DNA of 18,087 bases from WTJH01 sp049889695 (GTDB lineage: Bacteria > Bacteroidota > Bacteroidia > Flavobacteriales > Flavobacteriaceae): assembly GCA_049889695.1 (NCBI GenBank), contig JBMHCX010000002.1, positions 1 to 18,087 on the forward strand. The letters run 5' to 3'. A program made the translations under genes and the position numbers. This document shows, one piece after another, positions 1-7,460 of the stretch. The notes under the pieces are model-generated. The model did no database searches and had not been told where the DNA came from. It saw only the letters and a program-made list of their open reading frames with translations. Every line of letters starts with the position of its first letter. The first letter of the stretch is position 1.

Positions 1-136
1 TCAGACGGACCGCTTCGTCTTTCGATTGTGCCTTGCCAACGATTTCGACTTTAGGACAATAGTGTTTAACAAAATGTAATATCAGCTCTTGGTTGTGGAT
101 TTCGTCTTCCACCAGCACTGTGCGTAAACAATTCAT
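1..136 (-). CDS. LytTR-type response regulator, N-terminal part only (partial)
   Basis: The gene starts with ATG at 136 and runs off the left edge, so only about 45 residues are visible. The protein begins MNCLRTVLVEDEIHNQEL, the usual first beta strand and acidic pair (E10, D11) of a CheY-like receiver domain. The phosphoacceptor Asp and the output domain lie outside the window. Its start overlaps the stop of the upstream histidine kinase by four bases (ATGA, 133-136), so the two are very probably translationally coupled partners. In this lineage the partner of a LytS/YehU-type kinase is nearly always a receiver plus LytTR DNA-binding protein. That output domain is inferred from the partner, not seen. 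Confidence 0.85.
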   Translation of the reverse strand, partial: MNCLRTVLVEDEIHNQELILHFVKHYCPKVEIVGKAQSKDEAVRL

Positions 137-954
137 AATACATTTTTAAGTTTTAGTTGGGCGCGGGTTCCCGCCGCCTGCTTGTCTTTTTTGAGGTCTG
201 TCATCTTAAATTCCATAGCAAAGCGCTTGAGGTAGTTATGGATGTCTATCCGTTCCCGCAGGATGGAGGTAGCGTAGGACTTATGTGTTTTTCTGTATTT
301 GCGGTTAATTTTTTGAGAAGCTTCTCTTCCGATGCCATTGTCGAGGACGACCACATGGATGTCCTTGTCTCTCCTGCGGATATAGACCCGTAATCGCCGA
401 TCGATTAGTTTAGGGGTGAGCCCATGGAGGATAGCATTTTCAATGATCGGCTGAATGAGCATGGGCGGTAAGGATACATTTTCGACAGCAATGGAGGGGT
501 GTACCGTAATTTTATAGTCCAACTGATCTTCCAACCGAATTTTTTGAAAAGCCATATAAGCGTTTAGGTAATCGATTTCGTCCTGTAAGCTGATTTCTTC
601 TCGAAAGTTGAGGTCCAAGGTATAGCGGAGTACTTTTGAAAGTAGCCCTATATATTGGTTGACAAAGCGTTCATCCTTTAAGATGACAATGCTTTGCAAA
701 GTGTTGATGGCATTAAATATAAAATGAGGATTCATCTGTTCCCGAAGGGAACGCGCTTCCATACTTGCAATGTGTTGTTCATTGTGTTTTATGGTCTTGG
801 TGTTGTTCACTAAAAAGAAGAGAAATACCGCAATAATAATCAGGTTAGAGATCAGCAATGGTAAAAACTCTTCTATGTGAAATTCATCCATCGAAAAGCC
901 TTGAAATTTCAGGCTCAGATGATTGGCAAGTATCGCTAAGTTTAAAAATCCCAC
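133..954 (-). CDS. LytS/YehU-type sensor histidine kinase
   Basis: This is a membrane histidine kinase of the His_kinase (PF06580) type that would phosphorylate the overlapping response regulator. The phosphoacceptor motif LREQMNPHFIFNAINTLQSI lies near residues 70-89 with the candidate His at 77. An N-box-like stretch, LPPMLIQPIIENAILHG, is at 162-178, and the ATP-binding glycine motif DNGIGR is at 205-210. Only one clear hydrophobic segment is seen (about 32-49), so there is no recognisable extracellular sensor. The longest frame starts with GTG at 954. An ATG at 891 (residue 22, MDEFHIEE) would still keep the membrane segment, and I cannot decide between them. Many flavobacterial relatives carry TPR or 7TM sensors, so this is a minimal version. 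The signal it senses is unknown. Confidence 0.88.
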   Translation of the reverse strand: MGFLNLAILANHLSLKFQGFSMDEFHIEEFLPLLISNLIIIAVFLFFLVNNTKTIKHNEQHIASMEARSLREQMNPHFIFNAINTLQSIVILKDERFVNQYIGLLSKVLRYTLDLNFREEISLQDEIDYLNAYMAFQKIRLEDQLDYKITVHPSIAVENVSLPPMLIQPIIENAILHGLTPKLIDRRLRVYIRRRDKDIHVVVLDNGIGREASQKINRKYRKTHKSYATSILRERIDIHNYLKRFAMEFKMTDLKKDKQAAGTRAQLKLKNVL

Positions 955-1038
955 CTTAACTACATCTTAATCTTATAAAATATACAAAAAATATAGATTT
1001 TACTTTTTTTGTTAGCTGCAGAAAAAGGGGAAGAAGAG

Positions 1039-1071
1039 TTGACCGAGGAAATCGGAAAACAAATATCTTTA
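1039..1071 (+). promoter_or_regulatory. Possible promoter for the arsenosugar gene pair
   Basis: A TTG at 1039-1041 is followed after 22 bases by TATCTTTA (1064-1071), one mismatch from the Bacteroidetes -7 element TAnnTTTG. It would give a start of transcription near 1075 and a 5' leader of about 19 nt. The spacer is long and the match imperfect, so this is tentative. Confidence 0.35.
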
Positions 1072-1093
1072 GGCATCATTCTAAAAAATAGCG

Positions 1094-1426
1094 ATGAAAA
1101 ACTATTATCAATCCGAAGATTTAAAAAAGTTTAGCTCAATTGTCGACTGGAGTCCAGCTCTTGGGGAGCAATTTTTCAACTATTACAATCAGGTATTTGC
1201 AGAAGGGGAGTTAAGTGCCCGTGAAAAGTCGTTGATTGCCTTGGCGGTAGCCCATGTGGTGCAGTGTCCTTACTGTATTGAAGCCTATACCAAAGATGGC
1301 CTAAAAAGGGGGATCGAAAAGGAAGAGATGATGGAAGCGGTTCATGTAGGGGCCGCCATTCAAAGTGGTGCGACCTTAGTCCACGGCGTGCAAATGATGA
1401 ATTGGGTCGATAAACTCAGTATGTAA
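1094..1426 (+). CDS. Arsenosugar-associated AhpD-like (carboxymuconolactone decarboxylase family) protein
   Basis: This is a small 110-residue protein of the CMD/AhpD fold. The core reads EKSLIALAVAHVVQCPYC, with the redox pair C58-P-Y-C61 at the place of the AhpD catalytic cysteines. The position four after the second Cys, His in classic AhpD, is Tyr65 here, and the usual Glu upstream of the CxxC appears to be Ser46. It is therefore probably not a standard alkylhydroperoxidase. The CPYCIEAYT form is what I recall from the subfamily found next to arsS, sometimes as a selenoprotein; here both positions are ordinary Cys codons. The gene lies six bases before arsS on the same strand, consistent with a two-gene operon. 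Its biochemical role in arsenosugar formation is not established. The ATG at 1094 has no Shine-Dalgarno, which is normal for the phylum. Confidence 0.85.
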   Translation: MKNYYQSEDLKKFSSIVDWSPALGEQFFNYYNQVFAEGELSAREKSLIALAVAHVVQCPYCIEAYTKDGLKRGIEKEEMMEAVHVGAAIQSGATLVHGVQMMNWVDKLSM

Positions 1427-1432
1427 GCCTCT

Positions 1433-2488
1433 ATGAAGAAATCTTTAAAGGCCCGACGACAGGGCTTGGCCGATCCAGCAGCGCAAAGGGAGTGGCTGTC
1501 GAATGGGATTTTTGACCGCGGGAAGCTCCCGCTTTTTTCTGCTCAATTGCAGCAACACAGCCTTGCCGACCAGCTCCGTCCCAAACCGCTAGAAATACTT
1601 CAACTCAACCTGGGGTATATGTGTAATCAGGTCTGTGCCCATTGTCATGTGGATGCAGGACCCGATCGGAAGGAAATGATGTCGCGCGAAACTTTAGAGC
1701 ATTGTTTGCGGATAGTAGAGCAAACGGGCGTACATACGCTCGACCTGACGGGGGGTGCCCCAGAGATGCATCCCGATTTTCGCTGGCTGGTGGAGCGTGC
1801 CAAAGCGTTGGGGGTCGCCGATCTGATTGTCCGTTCCAACCTGACCATCCTCCGGGCCAATGCGACCTACCGCGAATTACCTGCATTTTTTGCCGAACAC
1901 GGCGTTCATGTGGTTTCGTCCTTGCCCTTTTATAAAAAGTCCAAAACCGATCGCCAACGAGGCGATGGGGTTTTCGAGAAATCGATCGAAGCTTTAACCG
2001 AATTGAATGCCTTGGGCTATGGACAGCCTAACAGTGGCTTGGCCCTAGACTTGGTCTATAACCCAGCCGGTGCCTTTTTACCAGGCGATCAGCTGGCCTT
2101 GGAGGCCGATTTTAAGAAAGCTTTATCCAAGGATTTCGGGATCGTTTTTAATCGTTTATTTACCATCACAAATCTGCCCATTAGTCGGTTTTTAGAATTT
2201 TTGATTGCCACCGACAACTATGAAGATTATATGCAAACCTTGGTGGAAGCCTTTAATCCGGCTGCGGTCTCGGAGGTGATGTGTAGAAATACACTTTCCG
2301 TCCGCTGGGATGGAGTTCTCTTCGATTGTGATTTTAACCAGATGTTGGACATGCCCGTACAGGGGAAGGTGCAGCACATACGCGATTTTGCGGCGGAAGA
2401 ATTAAGCCAACGAAACATATGTATCTCCCAACATTGCTATGGATGTACGGCAGGAGCGGGAAGTAGTTGCCAAGGAGCCGTGACCTAG
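1433..2488 (+). CDS. arsS: Radical SAM arsenosugar biosynthesis protein ArsS
   Basis: This 351-residue radical SAM enzyme carries the cluster motif C64-NQV-C68-AH-C71, directly followed by HVDAGP, then DLTGGAPEM (104-112) for SAM contact. The Cys-rich C-terminal part has C284, C299, C330, C335, C338 and C346, ending CYGCTAGAGSSCQG, a signature of this family. From family knowledge, ArsS transfers the 5'-deoxyadenosyl group of SAM to dimethylarsenic(III), giving the precursor of oxo-arsenosugars. All cysteine positions are Cys codons; some family members use selenocysteine. The upstream neighbour is the AhpD-like partner six bases away. No arsM methyltransferase is in the window, so methylated arsenic must come from an unlinked gene or from outside. 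The gene is convergent with trpA and ends 38 bases from it, with no clear terminator between. Confidence 0.92.
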   Translation: MKKSLKARRQGLADPAAQREWLSNGIFDRGKLPLFSAQLQQHSLADQLRPKPLEILQLNLGYMCNQVCAHCHVDAGPDRKEMMSRETLEHCLRIVEQTGVHTLDLTGGAPEMHPDFRWLVERAKALGVADLIVRSNLTILRANATYRELPAFFAEHGVHVVSSLPFYKKSKTDRQRGDGVFEKSIEALTELNALGYGQPNSGLALDLVYNPAGAFLPGDQLALEADFKKALSKDFGIVFNRLFTITNLPISRFLEFLIATDNYEDYMQTLVEAFNPAAVSEVMCRNTLSVRWDGVLFDCDFNQMLDMPVQGKVQHIRDFAAEELSQRNICISQHCYGCTAGAGSSCQGAVT

Positions 2489-2526
2489 AATGCTAGGGGG
2501 AAGCAGCTGTTGACGCGTTACCCAAC

Positions 2527-3294
2527 TTAACGTATACGCTCAATGAACTGGGGGATTTTTTCGACCCCTTCGTTTTCCAAGAACTTGATAAAAGCGGACC
2601 CGATGATGGCCCCCTGGGCTTGCTGAGTAGCCGCCTGAAAGGTATCGGCATTACTGATACCAAAGCCGACAATTCTGGGTGTTTTTAGCTGATAGCTCGC
2701 CACTCGATCGAAGTAGGCTTGCTGGAGGTCGCCAAAACTGCTTTTCGCCCCGGTGACGCTTGCAGAGCTCACCATATAGATAAAACCCTTGGAGACTTCA
2801 TCGATGTAGCGGATGCGGTCTTCGGCGGTTTGCGGGGTAATCAGGAACATATTGTAGAGGCCGTGTTGCTCAAAAAGCGATTGGTATTGTTCGTGATAGA
2901 CATCTACCGGAAGGTCGGGGATGATGAGACCATCGATGCCAATATCGGCACATTGCTGGCAAAAGCGCTCTACACCGTATTGTAACATCGGATTAAAGTA
3001 GCCCATAATGATGAGCGGTAGGTGGATGGTTTGTCGTATGTCTCGCAACTGATCGAATAGCTTTTGGGTGTGCATACCGTTTTGCAAGGCTTTGGTAGAA
3101 CTGTCTTGTATGGTGGGACCATCGGCTAGGGGGTCGCTAAAAGGCAGGCCTATTTCTACCATGTCTACTCCAGAGGATTGCAAAAGTTCCAAGATACGGG
3201 GGGTGTCCTCCAAGGCGGGGTGCCCGGCCGAAAAATAGATGGACAGTAATTTATGCTCTTTTTGAAAAGCTTGATCGATGCGGTTGGGTTTCAT
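2527..3294 (-). CDS. trpA: Tryptophan synthase alpha subunit
   Basis: TrpA cleaves indole-3-glycerol phosphate to indole and glyceraldehyde 3-phosphate and passes indole through the tunnel to TrpB. It has 255 residues counted from ATG 3294 (MKPNRIDQAF). A TTG four codons upstream keeps the frame open, but the ATG fits the usual N terminus better. The catalytic acids are visible: E47 in VEIGLPFSDPLADGP and D58 in the same block, two positions earlier than E49/D60 of E. coli. The C-terminal half contains GFGISNADTFQ and GAIIGSAFIK, the phosphate-binding part of the barrel. It is the last gene of the trp operon, 22 bases after the trpB stop, and one of the few junctions there without overlap. 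Confidence 0.96.
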   Translation of the reverse strand: MKPNRIDQAFQKEHKLLSIYFSAGHPALEDTPRILELLQSSGVDMVEIGLPFSDPLADGPTIQDSSTKALQNGMHTQKLFDQLRDIRQTIHLPLIIMGYFNPMLQYGVERFCQQCADIGIDGLIIPDLPVDVYHEQYQSLFEQHGLYNMFLITPQTAEDRIRYIDEVSKGFIYMVSSASVTGAKSSFGDLQQAYFDRVASYQLKTPRIVGFGISNADTFQAATQQAQGAIIGSAFIKFLENEGVEKIPQFIERIR

Positions 3295-3316
3295 CTGGGT
3301 GTTCAATTTTAATCCA

Positions 3317-4498
3317 CTATAATTTAAAGTAGTCGATATAGGTATTGAGGTCTTTATCGCCTCGGCCCGAAAGATTGATGACGATCACATCGTCGGCTTT
3401 AAACTTCCGTTGGTCAAAGATGGCAAAGGCATGAGCCGTTTCGATGGCTGGGATAATTCCCTCCAATTGGGATAATTCGAGACCGGCGGTCATGGCTTCA
3501 TCATCGGTCACTGAAATAAATTCTGCTCTTCCTGAACGGAAAAGATGGGCATGCATGGGGCCTACGCCAGGATAGTCGAGCCCAGCAGAAATCGAGTAAG
3601 GTTCCGTGATTTGTCCGTCCGGAGTTTGCATGAGCAGGGTCTTGCTGCCGTGTATGATTCCCTCTTTCCCCAAGGCAGAGGTAGCGGCGCTTTCTCCACT
3701 GTCGATTCCCTTACCCGCAGCTTCCACAGCAATGATGTTTACTTCCGGCCGATCCAGGTAGTGATAGTAAGTACCTGCGGCATTACTACCGCCCCCAACA
3801 CAAGCAACGAGATGATCGGGGTAGTTGCGCCCCTCTTTTTCCATTAACTGTTTTTGGATTTCTTCGCTGATAACGGCTTGGTAGCGCGCAACCATATCTG
3901 GATAGGGATGTGGTCCTACGACCGAACCGATGATATAATGGGTATCTTCTGGGTTGTTGATCCAGTCGCGAATGGCTTCGTTGGTAGCATCTTTAAGCGT
4001 CTTGCTCCCCGATTGGGCAGGGCGTACTTCGGCCCCAAGCATTTTCATACGGGCAACATTGGGGGCCTGCCGTTGAATATCGATCGCTCCCATATACACT
4101 ATACACTGCACTCCCATAAGCGCACAAACGGTGGCCGTGGCCACTCCGTGTTGTCCGGCTCCGGTTTCGGCAATAATCCTATTTTTCCCCAATCGCTTGG
4201 CGAGCAGTATCTGACCGATGGTATTGTTGATTTTATGCGCTCCCGTGTGGCACAAGTCTTCTCGTTTAAAATAGATCTTGGCTCCGTATTTTTCCGAATA
4301 GCGAGCAGCGTAATAGAGCGGCGTGGGTCGCCCAACATAATCGCTCAACAGTGCGTTAAATTCTTTTTGAAAAGATTCTTCTTGGCTGATTTGAACGTAG
4401 TGCTCTCTCAGGTGTGCTACATTGGGATATAACATCTCTGGAATGTAAGCCCCTCCAAAATCTCCGTAATATCCGCGATCATCTACATTGTATTTCAT
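3317..4498 (-). CDS. trpB: Tryptophan synthase beta subunit
   Basis: This PLP enzyme joins indole to serine to form tryptophan in the alpha2beta2 complex. From ATG 4498 the protein has 393 residues (MKYNVDDRGYYGDFGGAYIPE), the normal length for TrpB1. The PLP lysine is K89 in the HTGAHKINNTIGQ block, the monovalent-cation/COMM region follows as ETGAGQHGVATATV, and the PLP phosphate loop is GGGSNAAG. The frame stays open 15 codons further upstream, but the ATG at 4498 forms an ATGA overlap with the trpF stop (4495-4498), the same junction used elsewhere in this operon, so I take it as the true start. Confidence 0.97.
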   Translation of the reverse strand: MKYNVDDRGYYGDFGGAYIPEMLYPNVAHLREHYVQISQEESFQKEFNALLSDYVGRPTPLYYAARYSEKYGAKIYFKREDLCHTGAHKINNTIGQILLAKRLGKNRIIAETGAGQHGVATATVCALMGVQCIVYMGAIDIQRQAPNVARMKMLGAEVRPAQSGSKTLKDATNEAIRDWINNPEDTHYIIGSVVGPHPYPDMVARYQAVISEEIQKQLMEKEGRNYPDHLVACVGGGSNAAGTYYHYLDRPEVNIIAVEAAGKGIDSGESAATSALGKEGIIHGSKTLLMQTPDGQITEPYSISAGLDYPGVGPMHAHLFRSGRAEFISVTDDEAMTAGLELSQLEGIIPAIETAHAFAIFDQRKFKADDVIVINLSGRGDKDLNTYIDYFKL

Positions 4499-5106
4499 TT
4501 CAACTGATTTATAAAGCCCTCCAAAAGCTCGATATTCTTGCATCCGGGAGCGGTTTCAAATTTACTATTTAAGTCGATGCTATCTAAGGGCAAATTCTTT
4601 TTTTGTAGTTCTGTTATGGCCGCTGCATCGGTTGGGCCTATCCCACCACTGATCCAAAAGGGGGTTTTGCTGGGGTATTCTTCCAGTAATGTCCAATCGA
4701 ATTGTTTTCCGCTCCCTCCGGGGAGTTCGCTTTTGGTGTCGAAAAGGAAATAATCGCAATGTGGTTCATAGACTTCTAGCAGACCAAAGTCGAAACTAGG
4801 CCCGACGGCAAAAGCTTTGATCACCGTATAGCCAAGCGATTGAAAATGCTGGCAAGTCTCAGCTGTTTCTTTACCGTGCAGTTGCACACCCTGAAGTCCA
4901 TGATTTTTCGCGATGTCGTGTATGTCGGCTGTGGGAGCATCGACAAACACCCCAATTTTAGCGATATGTGCTGGGAGTTCGGGGGTTGAAGAACGAACAA
5001 AACGGCTGGACCCTTCCCAGAAAATAAAGCCCATATAATCGATGGGGAGGCGACTGAGCGCAGCGATGTTTTCGGGCGATCGCATCCCACAGACTTTTAT
5101 TTTCAT
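4495..5106 (-). CDS. trpF: Phosphoribosylanthranilate isomerase
   Basis: This is a 203-residue single-domain TrpF that converts N-(5'-phosphoribosyl)anthranilate to CdRP by an Amadori rearrangement. The N terminus MKIKVCGMRSPENI gives the catalytic Cys7 in the family's KxCGxR motif, and IDYMGFIFWEGSSRFV follows as in other TrpF barrels. LFDTK (residues about 124-128) contains the candidate catalytic Asp, followed by a GGSGKQFDW phosphate-binding turn and WISGGIGPTD. It is not fused to trpC, unlike the enterobacterial arrangement. Both ends are ATGA junctions: with trpC at 5103-5106 and with trpB at 4495-4498. Confidence 0.96.
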   Translation of the reverse strand: MKIKVCGMRSPENIAALSRLPIDYMGFIFWEGSSRFVRSSTPELPAHIAKIGVFVDAPTADIHDIAKNHGLQGVQLHGKETAETCQHFQSLGYTVIKAFAVGPSFDFGLLEVYEPHCDYFLFDTKSELPGGSGKQFDWTLLEEYPSKTPFWISGGIGPTDAAAITELQKKNLPLDSIDLNSKFETAPGCKNIELLEGFINQLK

Positions 5107-5891
5107 GGGTTTAATTTTTGAAGGAATTCTGCTGCAGCTTTTCCGGGGTGCTGTTCTTTCATAAAGCGTTCCCCCATTAAGAAAGCGTCAAATCCAGCTT
5201 GATGAAGTTGACGTACATCATCGGGATCTTGCAGACCACTTTCAGAGACCGCCACCACATCTACGGGTATCTGCGCCTTTAAATCGTATGAGGTTTTCAG
5301 AGATACTTCAAAGGTTTTTAGGTTGCGATTATTGACGCCCACACAGTCTAAGCTCGGCATCAAGGATTTTTCTAACTCTTCTGCATTGTGTACTTCTAAA
5401 AGGACTTCCAGACCCAAATCATGTGCGTAGGTAGAGAGCTGTTCGATGGTTGAACGACTCAGGACGGCTGCAATCAGCAGTATGGCATCTGCTCCATGCG
5501 CTCGGGCCTCAGCGATTTGGTAGGGGTCCACCACAAAGTCTTTTCGCAGTATGGGTAAGTCACAGCTGTAGCGCGCATAAACCAGGTCGTCTAGGGATCC
5601 TCCAAAGTAGGGTCCTTCGGTAAGCACCGAAAGGGCGGCGACACCTGCAGCGGCATAGCCTTGAACGACCTCAGGGACCTGTACTTTTTGGTTGATAACA
5701 GCCTTGGAAGGAGAGCGTCTTTTGTGTTCGGCAATGACTTGTGGCCCAGGGGCCAACAATGCTTTTTTAAGACTGACCACCGCTCGCGTATACATGGGCG
5801 ATTGTTCCCAATAGCTCTGGGGGAATAGTTGCTTTCGTGCGGCTACTTCCTTTTGTTTGTCGGCTACAATTTGCGCTAAAATATCGTTCAT
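5103..5891 (-). CDS. trpC: Indole-3-glycerol phosphate synthase
   Basis: TrpC closes the indole ring of CdRP with loss of CO2 and water. The true start is ATG 5891 (MNDILAQIVADKQKEV), which gives 262 residues. The frame is open 44 codons further up, but that part lies in trpD and is not conserved-looking. Motifs seen are VIAEHKRRSPSKAVI (substrate-binding Lys and Ser-Pro-Ser), SVLTEGPYFGGS, PILRKDFVVDPYQI with the catalytic Lys, LLEVHNAEEL, VGVNNRNLKTFEV and AVSESGL. The gene is linked by ATGA overlaps to trpD upstream (5888-5891) and trpF downstream (5103-5106). Confidence 0.96.
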   Translation of the reverse strand: MNDILAQIVADKQKEVAARKQLFPQSYWEQSPMYTRAVVSLKKALLAPGPQVIAEHKRRSPSKAVINQKVQVPEVVQGYAAAGVAALSVLTEGPYFGGSLDDLVYARYSCDLPILRKDFVVDPYQIAEARAHGADAILLIAAVLSRSTIEQLSTYAHDLGLEVLLEVHNAEELEKSLMPSLDCVGVNNRNLKTFEVSLKTSYDLKAQIPVDVVAVSESGLQDPDDVRQLHQAGFDAFLMGERFMKEQHPGKAAAEFLQKLNP

Positions 5892-6880
5892 TGGCTGATG
5901 TCTTGAAGGGTTTGAAGGACGTGAAGAGCTTTGCCAGAGGCTAAAGACTCTTCGGCCAGGGCATAGCCCTCGGTAGCCGAAATCCCTTTTTGGGTGGCGA
6001 TGGCCATACCGGCATTGGCACAAACGACTTGTCGTTGGGCTGAAGTTCCCTTGTTTTGAAGGACATTCATGAATATTTCAGCAGCGACCTCTACTGTATG
6101 ACCGCCCCCGATGGCTGCAGGAGCAAGGGTTTCACAATTCAAATCTTGGGGGCTTAACAAACTTTCTTGCTGTGCTTGAAGGATTTTAGTGCTCCCGGTC
6201 AGGGAAATTTCGTCATAGCCGTCTAGGGCGTGAATAACCGTATAGTTGATGTCTGTTTGTTCGAAGATATGTCCGTAGAGTCGCATGAGCTCTAAGCTGT
6301 AGACCCCGACCAACTGATGTGTTGGCCGCGCAGGGTTCACCAATGGACCGAGCATATTAAAAAAGGTTTTTAGCCCTAAGCCTCGGCGAATTGGAGCAAC
6401 TTCTTTCATGGCCGGATGGAAGAGCGGAGCGTGCAGTACACACATTCCGGCTCGGTCGATACAGCGTTCCAAAAAGCTAGTGTCGTTGCTGAATTGTATC
6501 CCCAAATATTCCATGACATTGCTGGAGCCACAGCCGGAAGACACGCCGTAATTTCCGTGTTTGGCCACCTTAATTCCAGCTCCGGCCGTCACCACAGAAG
6601 CCAAAGTGGAGATGTTAAAAGTGTCTTTTCCGTCGCCTCCTGTTCCGCACAGGTCGATGGGAGCATAGGCGCTGAGATCGACAGGGATGCATAATTCCAA
6701 GAGGGCTTCTCGAAAACCTGCCAGTTCTTCTGGTCGGATAGGGCGCATCATAAAAACCGTCAGGAAGGCAGTGATGGGAATCTGTTCGTGTTTTCCCGTG
6801 CCGATTTCCATTAAGATGTGGCGGGCTTCCGATTGGGTCAGGAATTCACCTGCCGTGAGTTTTTCCAAATAGTTTTTCAT
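5888..6880 (-). CDS. trpD: Anthranilate phosphoribosyltransferase
   Basis: TrpD couples anthranilate to PRPP. It has 330 residues, the normal length. The PRPP-binding loop CGTGGDGKDTFNIST lies at about 78-92, followed by KVAKHGNYGVSSGCGSSNVME, which is the KHGNRxxSS motif with Tyr in place of Arg. FNMLGPLVNPARP is the second conserved block. There is no TrpG fusion at the N terminus. Its start lies seven bases after the trpG stop, and its stop overlaps the trpC start by ATGA. Confidence 0.96.
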   Translation of the reverse strand: MKNYLEKLTAGEFLTQSEARHILMEIGTGKHEQIPITAFLTVFMMRPIRPEELAGFREALLELCIPVDLSAYAPIDLCGTGGDGKDTFNISTLASVVTAGAGIKVAKHGNYGVSSGCGSSNVMEYLGIQFSNDTSFLERCIDRAGMCVLHAPLFHPAMKEVAPIRRGLGLKTFFNMLGPLVNPARPTHQLVGVYSLELMRLYGHIFEQTDINYTVIHALDGYDEISLTGSTKILQAQQESLLSPQDLNCETLAPAAIGGGHTVEVAAEIFMNVLQNKGTSAQRQVVCANAGMAIATQKGISATEGYALAEESLASGKALHVLQTLQDISQ

Positions 6881-6887
6881 CCGTATG

Positions 6888-7460
6888 TTATGTATTTAAC
6901 CAGTTGGCGATCATTTTTTTTCCATGAGGAGTCAGGACAGATTCAGGGTGGTATTGCATCCCCCAAATGGGTTTTTCGCTGTGGCGGAAAGCCATGAGTC
7001 GGTGTTGGTCGTCGATGGCTAAGGGGACGAGCGATTCGGGTAAGTTTTTTTGTACCACCCAGGAGTGGTAGCGTCCGACCTCGAAAGTTTCGGGTATATC
7101 GGTCCAGATCACATCCGATTGCAACTGATGTGCAGGAGTGGCGATGCCGTGATAGACCTGGCTTAAATTTTCTAGCTGCCCGCCAAAGACTTCAGCGATG
7201 GCCTGGTGGCCGAGGCAAACCCCTAGGATATTTTTTCGCTCCCAATATTCCTGTATAAGGGCTTTCATGCGTCCGGCCTCATCCGGAATTCCGGGGCCGG
7301 GGGAGAGGAGTATTTTGTCATAGGCTTCCACTTCTTGGAGTTCGAAGGCGTTGTTGCGTTTAACCACAACTGGGTGGCCTAATTCTTCGATATAGTGTAC
7401 TAAGTTAAAGACAAAAGAATCGAAATTATCGACGACAAAAATGGGTTTGTTCTGACTCAT
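6888..7460 (-). CDS. trpG: Anthranilate synthase glutaminase component
   Basis: This class I glutamine amidotransferase (190 residues) supplies ammonia to TrpE. The nucleophile is Cys82 in LGVCLGHQAIAEVFGG, and the rest of the triad is H171 and E173 in MQYHPESVLTPHG. The oxyanion-forming SPGPGIPDE is at about 53-61. It sits between trpE and trpD, with an ATGA overlap at the trpE stop (7457-7460). This favours 1:1 synthesis of the two anthranilate synthase chains. PabA-type use in folate synthesis cannot be excluded, as single glutaminases sometimes serve both. Confidence 0.95.
   Translation of the reverse strand: MSQNKPIFVVDNFDSFVFNLVHYIEELGHPVVVKRNNAFELQEVEAYDKILLSPGPGIPDEAGRMKALIQEYWERKNILGVCLGHQAIAEVFGGQLENLSQVYHGIATPAHQLQSDVIWTDIPETFEVGRYHSWVVQKNLPESLVPLAIDDQHRLMAFRHSEKPIWGMQYHPESVLTPHGKKMIANWLNT

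Noticed and set aside
1009..1134. A 41-codon Glu/Lys-rich frame from TTG 1009 to TAG 1134, overlapping the start of the AhpD-like gene.
   Set aside because: It has no ATG or GTG start, is closed by an in-frame TAG just upstream (994-996), matches no family I know and competes with a clear gene. At most it is a decayed remnant.
2489..2526. A bidirectional terminator between the convergent arsS and trpA genes.
   Set aside because: Only short palindromes are seen (CAGCTG, ACGCGT), with no long stem and no T-run on either strand.
3854..4432. A 192-codon open frame on the plus strand opposite trpB.
   Set aside because: It is an antisense shadow of a highly conserved gene, with no recognisable motifs or promoter.
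5892..6023. In-frame 44-codon extension of trpC upstream of ATG 5891.
   Set aside because: It lies fully inside trpD, and the ATG at 5891 forms the ATGA junction used throughout the operon.
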